Assembly (NCBI GenBank): GCA_037384645.1
Contig: JARRNT010000062.1
Span: 1-13,372, forward strand
DNA length: 13,372 nt
Source: RI-92 sp037384645
GTDB taxonomy: Bacteria; Pseudomonadota; Gammaproteobacteria; UBA6429; Thiohalophilaceae
Reading direction: 5' to 3'
Positions 1 through 6,670 of this stretch are shown piece by piece. Numbering within the stretch: position 1 is the first letter of the stretch; each line of letters starts with the position of its first letter. Made by a program: the position numbers and the translations under genes. The notes under the pieces are model-generated. The model was not told where the DNA came from and made no database searches. It worked only from the letters and a program-made list of their open reading frames with translations.

Positions 1-936
1 GAGATCACCCCCGGCGACCATGGTCAGTGCAGTCTTATAGGCATCCGGGGCGCACATGATGGAAGCAAAGCTGTTGCTGCCGATCATGGACAGGTCCGGG
101 AAGTTAATAGCAATGCGGAATTCGGCCGGCAGCGCCACAACCTTGCCCTTGTTTATCACAATTTCATATGGCAGGTGGGCAGTGGATTTCAGCTTCTTGA
201 AATCAATACGCGACATGATGTACTTGTCCCCGCTGCATTCGGTACCCAGCTTACCAGGCATTTTCAGGCCGATGACCGTTTCCTGTTTGCCTGGCAGATC
301 TACGCGATACACCTGCGTAACTCCGGCCTTGTTGGATTTCAGATTTTTCTCCACGGTTTTTATCGCGGTCTTATAATCGTAATAAGAAGCAAGATTCAGG
401 CGATCGGTAAAATATGGCATCAGCCATTTATAATGGTAGTCCCGCAGGTCTTCCGCGGTCAGTCCCTCTTCCGAACCAAATTCCTTTTCGTGGCCCAGGG
501 CCTTCGTCAGCTCTGAAGAAACATTGTTCAGATCCGATTTCATCTGGTAGGCGTTGGCCATATATACCGGATTGGTATAAGCAACCTGTATACCATCGGC
601 CGTCTTGGTCACGCTGACACGCTGAATAGCACCAAACGCGCCATAGTCCGATGCGGAAGCGTTTTGCTTCAGTGCAGCATTGGTCACAACGATAAGCGTG
701 GCTGAATCATACGGCATGTAACTGCCGACAATGTCAAAACCATTCGCAGTGAGCTTCTTGCGTACAGATTGCACGACCGTCTTCATATCCTGGCCCTTAT
801 CGATCGCAGCCAGCACGAAGGGTTTATAATGAGTTGCATTATCAGCGGCATTGGCGGAGCTTAGCGCCATACCGGTCAGCACCAGGACTGAAAGAAAAAA
901 CCGCAAAGGCAATCTGATGAACTTATTTTGATGCAT
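1..936 (-). CDS. Secreted protein of unknown function, C-terminus outside the window
   Basis: An open frame of 312 codons runs off the left edge without a stop, so the C-terminus is missing. The ATG at 936 is chosen because AGAGGA lies about 8 bases upstream. Residues 1-30 form a Sec signal peptide: basic start (HQNK, R8, R12), hydrophobic core FFLSVLVLTGMAL, and cleavage near SSANA. The mature part seems to have two alpha/beta segments, about 38-130 (with YGAFGAIQRV and AYTNPVYMANAY) and about 205-312 (with GKVVALPAEFRIA and CAPDAY). They are joined by a Tyr/Asp-rich helical stretch. The N-terminal pattern (helix, KLTANGFDIVG, later AYTNP) faintly recalls DUF302/TBP-like folds, but this is a weak impression and no function follows from it. 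The product is probably periplasmic. It is transcribed divergently from the lipoprotein gene to its right. The coding call is firm; the family is not. Confidence 0.8.
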   Translation of the reverse strand, partial: MHQNKFIRLPLRFFLSVLVLTGMALSSANAADNATHYKPFVLAAIDKGQDMKTVVQSVRKKLTANGFDIVGSYMPYDSATLIVVTNAALKQNASASDYGAFGAIQRVSVTKTADGIQVAYTNPVYMANAYQMKSDLNNVSSELTKALGHEKEFGSEEGLTAEDLRDYHYKWLMPYFTDRLNLASYYDYKTAIKTVEKNLKSNKAGVTQVYRVDLPGKQETVIGLKMPGKLGTECSGDKYIMSRIDFKKLKSTAHLPYEIVINKGKVVALPAEFRIAINFPDLSMIGSNSFASIMCAPDAYKTALTMVAGGDL

Positions 937-1061
937 GATGTTTCCTCTAGGGTGATATTGATATTATGGAATACAGCTTTATTGTGTGGTGAATTTATAT
1001 CACAACTCACCGCCCCACGGCAGGGCTATTCCTCCCAAACATGGCCAAATGCGCCGTCGAC

Positions 1062-1091
1062 TTGACGCCGCCGGGGTAGATGCGACATAGT
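1062..1091 (+). promoter_or_regulatory. Possible sigma-70 promoter for the DUF2057 lipoprotein
   Basis: TTGACG (1062-1067) is followed after 18 bases by CATAGT (1086-1091), matching the consensus hexamers at 5/6 and 4/6. The start codon is about 130 bases downstream. Matches of this quality also arise by chance, so this is only a candidate. Confidence 0.25.
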
Positions 1092-1220
1092 CCCAGCCTG
1101 CTGAGAACGTCCATTCCGCCTGCGGGAACTGCGCCTGCGCGCCAGGCCACAAGCGAGAATAACCCGGCATCGATACCAGCCGTCCCGACGTAAATTTGCT
1201 AATGCTTGTGAGGTAAGTGA

Positions 1221-1985
1221 ATGAAATACCGTGCAATCCTCTTGCTGTTCCTGTCAGCATCACTGATGGCCTGTTCCGCCACCGGCCCGGTCAGGTTTTA
1301 TTCAGGACCACAAAAACCCAAAAACGAGCTGGCCATTATCACGGTACCCGCGGCCCTGACCGTGGATTCGATAGACGGCAAGCCGGTTGACGCACCGTCC
1401 AAGGAAAGTGGCACCTACGAGGTCCAGCTGGAACCCGGCTTTCACCTGATCGACTTCCGCTACGTCCTGTACTGGGGCAGTCTTGATAGTGGCATGCTGG
1501 TCAGGTCCAAACCCACCGGGGTCGACACCGTGTTCAAGGCGGGCCATCACTATACGATTCGCTACAAAAAACCCGAGGACGCCAGTCAGGCACAGGATTT
1601 TCTCACTGACTTTAATGCCCAACTGGTCGACCTCGACACCGGCGAGACGCACGACTCCTATGTCGTATCGGACGTCAACGCCGCGCTGGCGAAAGCTCGT
1701 GCAACACATGAAACGCAAAAACCCGCGAACAGCCACGCGGCAAGCGCAGAAACACAAACTGCCATGCCGGACGCCAAAACGGCCACTACCGGCAACCCGG
1801 TCAAACACCTGAAATTCTGGTGGCTCATGGCCAACCCGCAACAGCGCAAACAATTCATGGACTGGATGAAATCAGCCAGCGAGAGTTTTGCCCCCGGCGC
1901 GGATACCGGTACAACCACTGCCCCAGCGGATAAGACCCCGCCACCTGCTGCGGATACGATCAACGGCGTCAAGCTCAAGCCCTGA
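1221..1985 (+). CDS. Outer-membrane lipoprotein, DUF2057 (YccT-like) family
   Basis: A 254-residue protein. The ATG at 1221 has GAGGTAAG about 5 bases upstream. Residues 1-17 are a lipoprotein signal peptide ending in the lipobox L-M-A-C18; serine at +2 predicts sorting to the outer membrane. Residues about 38-140 match the DUF2057 pattern I know: a beta-rich segment with LTVDSIDGKPVD, then VQLEPGFHLIDFRY, then VRSKP and a FKAGHHY strand. After a low-complexity Ala/Thr/Gln linker (about 162-192) comes HLKFWWLMANPQQRKQFMDWM (196-216), which resembles the family's conserved C-terminal element (L-x-Y/F-W, then R-x-x-F-x-x-W). The biochemical role of the family is unknown; envelope localisation is inferred from the lipobox. 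The last 37 residues are Ala/Pro/Thr-rich and lie antisense to the 3' end of the EF-G gene. Family assignment is from remembered motifs and is fairly confident. Confidence 0.85.
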   Translation: MKYRAILLLFLSASLMACSATGPVRFYSGPQKPKNELAIITVPAALTVDSIDGKPVDAPSKESGTYEVQLEPGFHLIDFRYVLYWGSLDSGMLVRSKPTGVDTVFKAGHHYTIRYKKPEDASQAQDFLTDFNAQLVDLDTGETHDSYVVSDVNAALAKARATHETQKPANSHAASAETQTAMPDAKTATTGNPVKHLKFWWLMANPQQRKQFMDWMKSASESFAPGADTGTTTAPADKTPPPAADTINGVKLKP

Positions 1986-4103
1986 GGCAAGGCGACTGAC
2001 GACCTGAAATACGGGAAAAAACTTCTTCTTGTTGCGCTCCAGAGTTTCCTTGATCACCTCGTCCGCCACGTTCTTGGGACAGGCCAGGTAGTGTGAGAAC
2101 TCCATGGAGAACTGGCCACGACCGGAGGTCATGGTCCGCAGGTCGCCGATATAACCGAACATTTCAGACAGCGGGCAGTCGGCCTTGATGCGGACACCCG
2201 TACTGCTCGGCTCCTGGGATTTGATCATGCCGCGACGACGATTGAGGTCTCCGATAACGTCACCGACATTGGCCTCCGGTGAGAATACGTCCACCTTCAT
2301 GATCGGTTCCAGCAACTGGGGGCCGGCCTTGGGGATACTCTGGCGGTAAGCCGCAGCCGAGGCCAGTTCGTAGGCAATGGCGGAGGAGTCCACCGGGTGG
2401 TAAGCACCATCCATCAGGGTGACCTTGAAATCCAGACAGGGGAAGCCTGCCAGGACACCTTTATCCAGGCTGTTCTTAAAGCCCTTTTCCACCGCCGGCC
2501 AGAATTCCCGCGGTACGTTACCGCCGGTGACCTTGGACTCAAACACGAAACCACTGCCCGGCTCACCCGGCTCGATGACATAGTCGATCTTGGCGTACTG
2601 ACCCGAACCACCAGTCTGTTTCTTGTGGGTATAGCTGTCTTCCACCTGCTGGGTGATGGTTTCACGGTAGGCCACCTGCGGTTTACCCACCGTAACCTCG
2701 ACGCCGTGGGTACGTTTGAGGATGTCGATCTTGATATCGAGGTGGAGCTCGCCCATGCCTTTGAGGATGGTTTCACCGCTGTCCTCGTCGGTCTCAACCC
2801 GGAATGAAGGGTCTTCCGCCACCATCTTGCCGATGGCAATACCCATCTTCTCAGCCGCACCCTTGTCCTTGGGGGCCACGGCGATGGAGATCACAGGGTC
2901 CGGGAAGACCATGGGTTCCAGGGTCGCCGGGTGGTCCGGGTCACACAGGGTGTGACCGGTCTGGACGTTTTTCATCCCGATCACCGCCACGATGTCACCG
3001 GCCTGGGCACTGTCGAGCTCGATCCGCTCGTCGGCGTGCATCTCCACGATCCGACCGATGCGCTCGGTCTTACCGGTAAAGGTATTGAGCACAGTCATGC
3101 CTTTTTCCAGCTTTCCGGAATAGATCCGGACGAAGGTCAGGGCGCCAAAGCGGTCGTCCATAATTTTGAAGGCCAGTGCGCGCAAAGGTTTGCTGGCATC
3201 CACTGTGGCAAAAGCACCGGTTTCGTTGCCTTCCATATCGACTTCCGGCTGCGGGTGGACCTCGGTCGGATCCGGCAGGTAGTCAACCACGGCATCCAGC
3301 ACCAGCTGTACACCCTTGTTTTTAAAGGCAGAGCCGCAGTAAGTCGGGAAGAAATGCAGGTCAATGGTACCCTTGCGGATACAGCGCTTGATGTCCTCGA
3401 TAGAGGGCTCTTCGCCTTCCAGGTATTTTTCCATCAGGTCGTCATCTTCCTCGACCGCGGTCTCGATGAGCTTCTCGCGCCACTCCTCGACCTGGTCTTT
3501 CATGTCTTCGGGTGGCTCTTCGATTTTGTAATTCATGGGGTCGCCGGATTCGTCCCAGATCCAGGCCTTGCGGGTCAGCAGGTCGACGACACCCTTGAAG
3601 TTTTCCTCGATACCGATGGGCAGCACCATGACCAGCGGCCGGGCCGCCAGCACCTTCTCAACCTGGGCCACAACGCGATAGAAATCCGCGCCCATGCGAT
3701 CCAGCTTGTTGACGAAGATGATCCGCGCTACTTCGGACTCGTTGGCATAACGCCAGTTGGTCTCGGACTGGGGCTCCACACCGCCTGATCCGCAGAATAC
3801 GCCGACACCGCCGTCCAGCACCTTCAGCGAGCGATAAACCTCAATCGTGAAGTCGACGTGTCCCGGGGTATCGATGATGTTGAAGCGGTAGTCATTCCAG
3901 AAACAGGACGTGGCCGCCGACTGGATGGTGATACCGCGCTCGCGCTCCTGGTCCATGAAGTCAGTGGTGGCCGCGCCATCGTGCACTTCGCCAATCTTGT
4001 GAACCTTGCCGGTAAGTTTAAGAATGCGTTCCGTTGTCGTGGTTTTACCGGCATCCACGTGGGCAAAAATACCTATATTTCTATACTTGGCTAAATCGGT
4101 CAT
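1872..4103 (-). CDS. fusA: Elongation factor G, second type (EF-G2), with an unusual C-terminal tail
   Basis: Translational GTPase that drives ribosome translocation and/or recycling in the cytoplasm. The 743-residue product has all GTPase motifs: P-loop AHVDAGKT (14-21), switch I RGITI (56-60), DTPGH (78-82) and NKLD (132-135). Domains II-V follow, with GELHLDIKIDIL and SGRGQFSMEFSHY near the end. FCGSGGVEPQSE (103-114), where canonical EF-G1 has F-D-G-V-A-GVEPQSE, and the YRNIGIFAHVDAG start mark it as the EF-G2 paralogue of marine Gammaproteobacteria, normally about 695 residues. It stands alone rather than in a str operon (rpsL-rpsG-fusA-tuf), as expected for the paralogue. The family's usual end corresponds to KKK at residue 694. 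Here 49 more residues follow, starting at a run of six T and overlapping the convergent lipoprotein gene. The ATG at 4103 lacks a strong Shine-Dalgarno sequence. Function is certain; the true C-terminus is not. Confidence 0.95.
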   Translation of the reverse strand: MTDLAKYRNIGIFAHVDAGKTTTTERILKLTGKVHKIGEVHDGAATTDFMDQERERGITIQSAATSCFWNDYRFNIIDTPGHVDFTIEVYRSLKVLDGGVGVFCGSGGVEPQSETNWRYANESEVARIIFVNKLDRMGADFYRVVAQVEKVLAARPLVMVLPIGIEENFKGVVDLLTRKAWIWDESGDPMNYKIEEPPEDMKDQVEEWREKLIETAVEEDDDLMEKYLEGEEPSIEDIKRCIRKGTIDLHFFPTYCGSAFKNKGVQLVLDAVVDYLPDPTEVHPQPEVDMEGNETGAFATVDASKPLRALAFKIMDDRFGALTFVRIYSGKLEKGMTVLNTFTGKTERIGRIVEMHADERIELDSAQAGDIVAVIGMKNVQTGHTLCDPDHPATLEPMVFPDPVISIAVAPKDKGAAEKMGIAIGKMVAEDPSFRVETDEDSGETILKGMGELHLDIKIDILKRTHGVEVTVGKPQVAYRETITQQVEDSYTHKKQTGGSGQYAKIDYVIEPGEPGSGFVFESKVTGGNVPREFWPAVEKGFKNSLDKGVLAGFPCLDFKVTLMDGAYHPVDSSAIAYELASAAAYRQSIPKAGPQLLEPIMKVDVFSPEANVGDVIGDLNRRRGMIKSQEPSSTGVRIKADCPLSEMFGYIGDLRTMTSGRGQFSMEFSHYLACPKNVADEVIKETLERNKKKFFPVFQVVSRLASGLELDAVDRIRSRWRGLIRWGSGCTGIRAGGKTLAG

Positions 4104-4192
4104 AGTTCTGATACTCTGAATTAATCAATTTGCAAATGGGGGCCCCCGACCACGATCCGGGGTTACCGGTCGCCTGAAGGCAACGGCCGCGC

Positions 4193-4222
4193 ATTATAGC
4201 TGAAAGTGATGGAAAATGTGCA
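4193..4222 (-). promoter_or_regulatory. Promoter for EF-G2
   Basis: Read on the minus strand, a perfect TATAAT (4193-4198) lies 18 bases from TGCACA (4217-4222), a 4/6 match to the -35 consensus. This predicts a leader of roughly 80 bases. The leader is GC-rich and contains GGGGGCCCCC (4138-4147) and a possible 5-bp stem (4144-4148 with 4158-4162). That structure and the poor Shine-Dalgarno sequence could limit translation, though this is inference. Confidence 0.55.
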
Positions 4223-4835
4223 CGTAATAGCGGGAACTGGAGCAACTTCGCCACCACCGATTGTGGCTCGAAGCCAGGCTGAGATGCGCCCCCGGGCAAA
4301 GGAGGCTATAGCCCGCCCCCCGCCTTATCGCGGGTCGTCGGGGCCCAGCCTGCCCCAGCACATCCCGCCAGTGACCGCATCAGCAGAATTTCGCCATGCT
4401 GAACAGCCTGGTTAAAATCGCACCAATGCAGATTGGGGATGCGCAGCTGAACACGATGCCTGCCAGCAAGCAGACCGCCATGGTTACCATGGGGTACGGC
4501 CAGATTAGCCGTCTCTGCCAAGGCCGGCATGGCGACCAACGCCAACAGGGCGAGTACAAAACACGGTCACGTTGGCACGCCACAGCCGACAGTCCAGGAA
4601 ATAGTCGCGATCCCGGTCATTGTGGGCATGCGTCCTGATCGAGTTGTCCAGCTCGGAACCGGATTCGCTTAGTACCTGCACGCTTAATGCGGGTATCAAA
4701 CGTTCTGCCAGTTCCCTGTTCAGGGATATAGCACGAGATTCATCGGGGAACAGGTAACCGAGTCTGCGTTGTAGATGCCACCTCCTGAAGAATTTCAATC
4801 GGAAACAGCAGTTTGATAATGTCCGGAATCATAAA
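4223..4835. other. Region of about 600 bases without a convincing gene
   Basis: No frame here looks like a normal gene. On the minus strand a frame from a TTG at 4798 to 4505 is open for 97 codons, but its start is poor and the product is unrecognised. An AGGAGG (4782-4787) just inside it has no start codon at usable distance. In a second minus-strand frame, 4306-4545 begins with a signal-peptide-like run (LALVAMPALAE). In a third, 4380-4583 contains a hydrophobic segment (LLAGIVFSCASPICIGAIL). The succession of signal-like, polar and membrane-like pieces in different frames could be the wreck of a small envelope protein gene, or chance. I would not annotate any as a gene. Confidence 0.4.
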
Positions 4836-4863
4836 TTGACGGGGAACGCCTGTTCCCCGTTAA
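4836..4863 (-). terminator. Strong hairpin, probable terminator of the DsrC-like gene
   Basis: ACGGGGAAC (4839-4847) and GTTCCCCGT (4852-4860) form a perfect 9-bp stem with a 4-base loop, extendable outward to 4836-4863 with one imperfect pair. It lies about 80 bases past the stop of the minus-strand DsrC-like gene. The downstream minus-strand sequence (GTCAATTTATG) is only moderately T-rich, so intrinsic termination is likely but not certain. Confidence 0.55.
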
Positions 4864-4942
4864 CCAGAGACGGAGTTAGTACCATGCGTACACAGGGACT
4901 GGCCAGGCTGCTTGCCGTGACCGACATGACTTGTCTTCGCTA

Positions 4943-5311
4943 TCAGACCTTGTAGCCAAACGATCCGTCAGAAGCATCGCTGGGCACCTGCACACCTGCC
5001 AGCTGACAACCCTGGGTGACCGGTCCGCCCGGAAACAAACGAAACAGGTATTTTGCCCCACCTTCATCTGCAAAACGTTCCGCCAGGACATCCGACAGTT
5101 CACGAGCATGTCTGAGCTCGCCAGCATCGGCAAAATAGGTGCGAATAAATCCGATCACATCCCAGTGCGCGTCAGTCAGCTGGAGATTCATCGATTTGGC
5201 GACTTCGACGGCCGTGTCTTTACTCCAATTTTTGAATGTGGCAATGGCTTCATCATCATGGATTCCCAGGACGAGCTCCTGCTTTTCTTTCTGGCTCAAT
5301 TCCATCATCAT
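4943..5311 (-). CDS. DsrC/TusE-family sulfur-carrier-like protein lacking the penultimate cysteine
   Basis: A 122-residue cytoplasmic protein. The ATG at 5311 is preceded by a perfect AGGAGG (5318-5323) at 6 bases. The family fold is recognisable: TFKNWSKDTAVEVAKSMNLQLT (26-47 region), AHWDVIGFIRTYF (48-60), and GGAKYLFRLFPGGPVTQGC (84-102). In DsrC the flexible C-terminal arm carries two cysteines, one after LFPxGPxxQx and one as penultimate residue; the latter carries the persulfide, and TusE keeps only that one. Here the upstream cysteine remains (C102). The arm then reads QLAGVQVPSDAS and ends in DGSFGYKV with no second cysteine. It therefore cannot act as a canonical TusE or DsrC and belongs to a divergent, possibly regulatory branch. 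No dsr, tus or hdr genes adjoin it; it appears monocistronic. The family call is confident; the role is open. Confidence 0.85.
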   Translation of the reverse strand: MMMELSQKEKQELVLGIHDDEAIATFKNWSKDTAVEVAKSMNLQLTDAHWDVIGFIRTYFADAGELRHARELSDVLAERFADEGGAKYLFRLFPGGPVTQGCQLAGVQVPSDASDGSFGYKV

Positions 5312-5362
5312 AATTCGCCTCCTTCATACTCGTGTTGCTTTCAGACAGCAGCGACCGGGATA

Positions 5363-5392
5363 AATTCACCCCTGGCAAACGCTGTGTGTCAA
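5363..5392 (-). promoter_or_regulatory. Possible promoter for the DsrC-like gene
   Basis: On the minus strand a perfect TTGACA (5387-5392) is followed after 17-18 bases by GTGAAT or TGAATT (5363-5369), a poor -10 match. The leader would be about 45 bases. The weak -10 suggests an activator or another sigma factor, or that the true promoter is elsewhere. Confidence 0.3.
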
Positions 5393-5420
5393 TGTTCTCT
5401 GGAAATATCGCGCAAGAATT

Positions 5421-5455
5421 TTCTGTCCACTACATATCTATAAGTGTAGACAGAA
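5421..5455. repeat. Imperfect inverted repeat upstream of the DsrC-like gene
   Basis: TTCTGTCCAC (5421-5430) pairs with GTAGACAGAA (5446-5455): a 10-bp stem with one mismatch on the plus strand, which becomes a G-U wobble on the minus strand, around a 15-base AT-rich spacer. TTTTT follows on the plus strand, so it could act as a weak plus-strand terminator. It could equally be a protein-binding site about 110 bases upstream of the DsrC-like start. Confidence 0.4.
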
Positions 5456-5666
5456 TTTTTCTCAGCTCAATCCTGCGCGGCAATAATTTCGTGCTGTTTT
5501 TATAATCACTCACACCTCAGTCAACGTAGTGCATTCTGCAAATCCCTGCTCTACCAAAATTGTCAAAACGCAATCAGCATTCATTCAGTATTCCAAATTT
5601 ATGTGCGTATTTTATATAAGGGAGATAAAGTAGCTTTAATACATACCGATACAAGATAAAAGTAAA

Positions 5667-5748
5667 AGTCTGGTCCAGGAAACAACTGCGTTTTGCCTGG
5701 GATGACAAACAATTTGAGATTGGTGGCGGCATCGGGCAATCTGGCTGA
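5667..5748 (+). pseudogene. Remnant of a GGDEF domain, out of frame with the EAL gene
   Basis: Immediately before the EAL reading frame, other plus-strand frames still spell the middle of a GGDEF domain. The frame at 5667-5693 reads SLVQETTAF. The frame at 5692-5736 reads FAWDDKQFEIGGGIG, resembling the usual F-x-W-x-x-K-x-F-x-I-G-V-S-I-G strand. The latter frame stops at TGA 5746-5748. The EAL frame resumes the domain at 5729 with SGNLADLLSAADSACYEAK, the GGDEF C-terminal helix. Thus at least two frame-disrupting changes and a short deletion separate these pieces. The GG(D/E)EF catalytic loop and everything upstream are gone. This rests on remembered family patterns. Confidence 0.6.
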
Positions 5749-6619
5749 TTTACTGAGCGCTGCAGACTCGGCCTGTTATGAAGCAAAAGATCAGGGACGC
5801 AACCGGGTACATATATTTGATCCACAAGACATCAATATCCAGCGACGCCAGGGCGAAATGCACTGGGTACATCGTATTACCGATGCCCTGGAAAACCGTA
5901 ACCTGGTCCTGTACTGTCAGGCCATCAAGCCGCTAATACCCGATAACGATGACGTAGAAACCTATGAGATTCTGGTAAGAATGCGTGAGGATGAAGACAA
6001 ACTGATTCCCCCGTCTGCCTTCCTGCCTGCTGCTGAACGCTATAGCCTGATGCCCATGATCGATCGCTACGTGCTGGAGAATGCAATACAAATGCTCGCC
6101 TCAGCCAGACAACTGGGCAAAGTCATTCATCTGAGCGTCAATATTTCCGGCCAGTCACTGGATGACGATGAACTGCTCCAGTTTATCGAAGTTGCGCTGG
6201 AAAGATACAGAATTGAACCTGGCTGGCTGACGCTTGAAATTACAGAAACCGCTACGGTCGCCAACTTTTCCAGGGCGACCCAGCTTATCAACCGTCTGAA
6301 AAATCGCGGCTGCAAGTTTGCGCTCGATGACTTTGGCTCCGGACTGTCTTCCTTTTCCTATCTCAAAAACATACCGGTCGATTTTATCAAGATTGATGGG
6401 AGTTTCGTGCGTGACATCATAAATGACGAAACCGATTTCGCCTTCGTGCGCTCAATCAATCAGATCGCCTCGATCATGGGTCTGGCGACGATCGCCGAGT
6501 ATGTCGAGAACGATCGTATTGCGGCTAAGTTAATGGAAATAGGCGTCGACTATATCCAGGGACATTATGTCGGCAAAGTCGTGCCTGCATACCAGGTACT
6601 GGAGATAACTTCATCATGA
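5693..6619 (+). CDS. EAL-domain cyclic-di-GMP phosphodiesterase, 3' part of a broken GGDEF-EAL gene
   Basis: The open frame is 308 codons counted from a TTG at 5693, with no good ribosome binding site. ATG at 5702 or at 5858 (just before the EAL domain) are other possible starts. Residues about 14-41 are the last helix of a GGDEF domain (ADSACYEAKDQGRNRV). Residues about 55-300 are a complete EAL domain, which hydrolyses c-di-GMP to pGpG. Metal and substrate residues are all visible: the signature as EILVR (E92), N150 in SVNISGQ, E182 in LEITE, D212-D213 in DDFGSG, K233 in KIDG, E269 in AEYVE, and Q289 in QGHYVG. The catalytic half is thus intact although the gene has lost its sensory and cyclase portions. 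It may survive as a stand-alone phosphodiesterase or be a recent pseudogene. It converges with fpr across a 51-base gap. Confidence 0.85.
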   Translation: MPGMTNNLRLVAASGNLADLLSAADSACYEAKDQGRNRVHIFDPQDINIQRRQGEMHWVHRITDALENRNLVLYCQAIKPLIPDNDDVETYEILVRMREDEDKLIPPSAFLPAAERYSLMPMIDRYVLENAIQMLASARQLGKVIHLSVNISGQSLDDDELLQFIEVALERYRIEPGWLTLEITETATVANFSRATQLINRLKNRGCKFALDDFGSGLSSFSYLKNIPVDFIKIDGSFVRDIINDETDFAFVRSINQIASIMGLATIAEYVENDRIAAKLMEIGVDYIQGHYVGKVVPAYQVLEITSS

Positions 6620-6670
6620 GCACAGCAGTTGCGTTTCCTGAGCAGAAGAAACTATATGTAAGCGCTTGCG

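Larger units (their letters stand above)
5312..5666. other. Intergenic region upstream of the DsrC-like gene and the EAL remnant
   Basis: No gene is apparent. The part near 5311 holds the DsrC-like gene's ribosome binding site and a possible promoter. The middle holds an imperfect inverted repeat (5421-5455). The part from about 5500 to 5666 is clearly more AT-rich than its neighbours and leads into the broken GGDEF sequence. It could mark the edge of whatever deletion or replacement removed the 5' part of that gene. Confidence 0.5.

Noticed and set aside
1302..1853. A 183-codon minus-strand open frame.
   Set aside because: It lies opposite the lipoprotein gene, which has a lipobox, ribosome binding site and family motifs; this one has none.
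2931..3788. A 285-codon plus-strand open frame.
   Set aside because: It is the antisense shadow of the EF-G2 gene, whose motifs leave no doubt about the coding strand.
4931..5443. A 170-codon plus-strand open frame.
   Set aside because: Antisense shadow of the DsrC-like gene.
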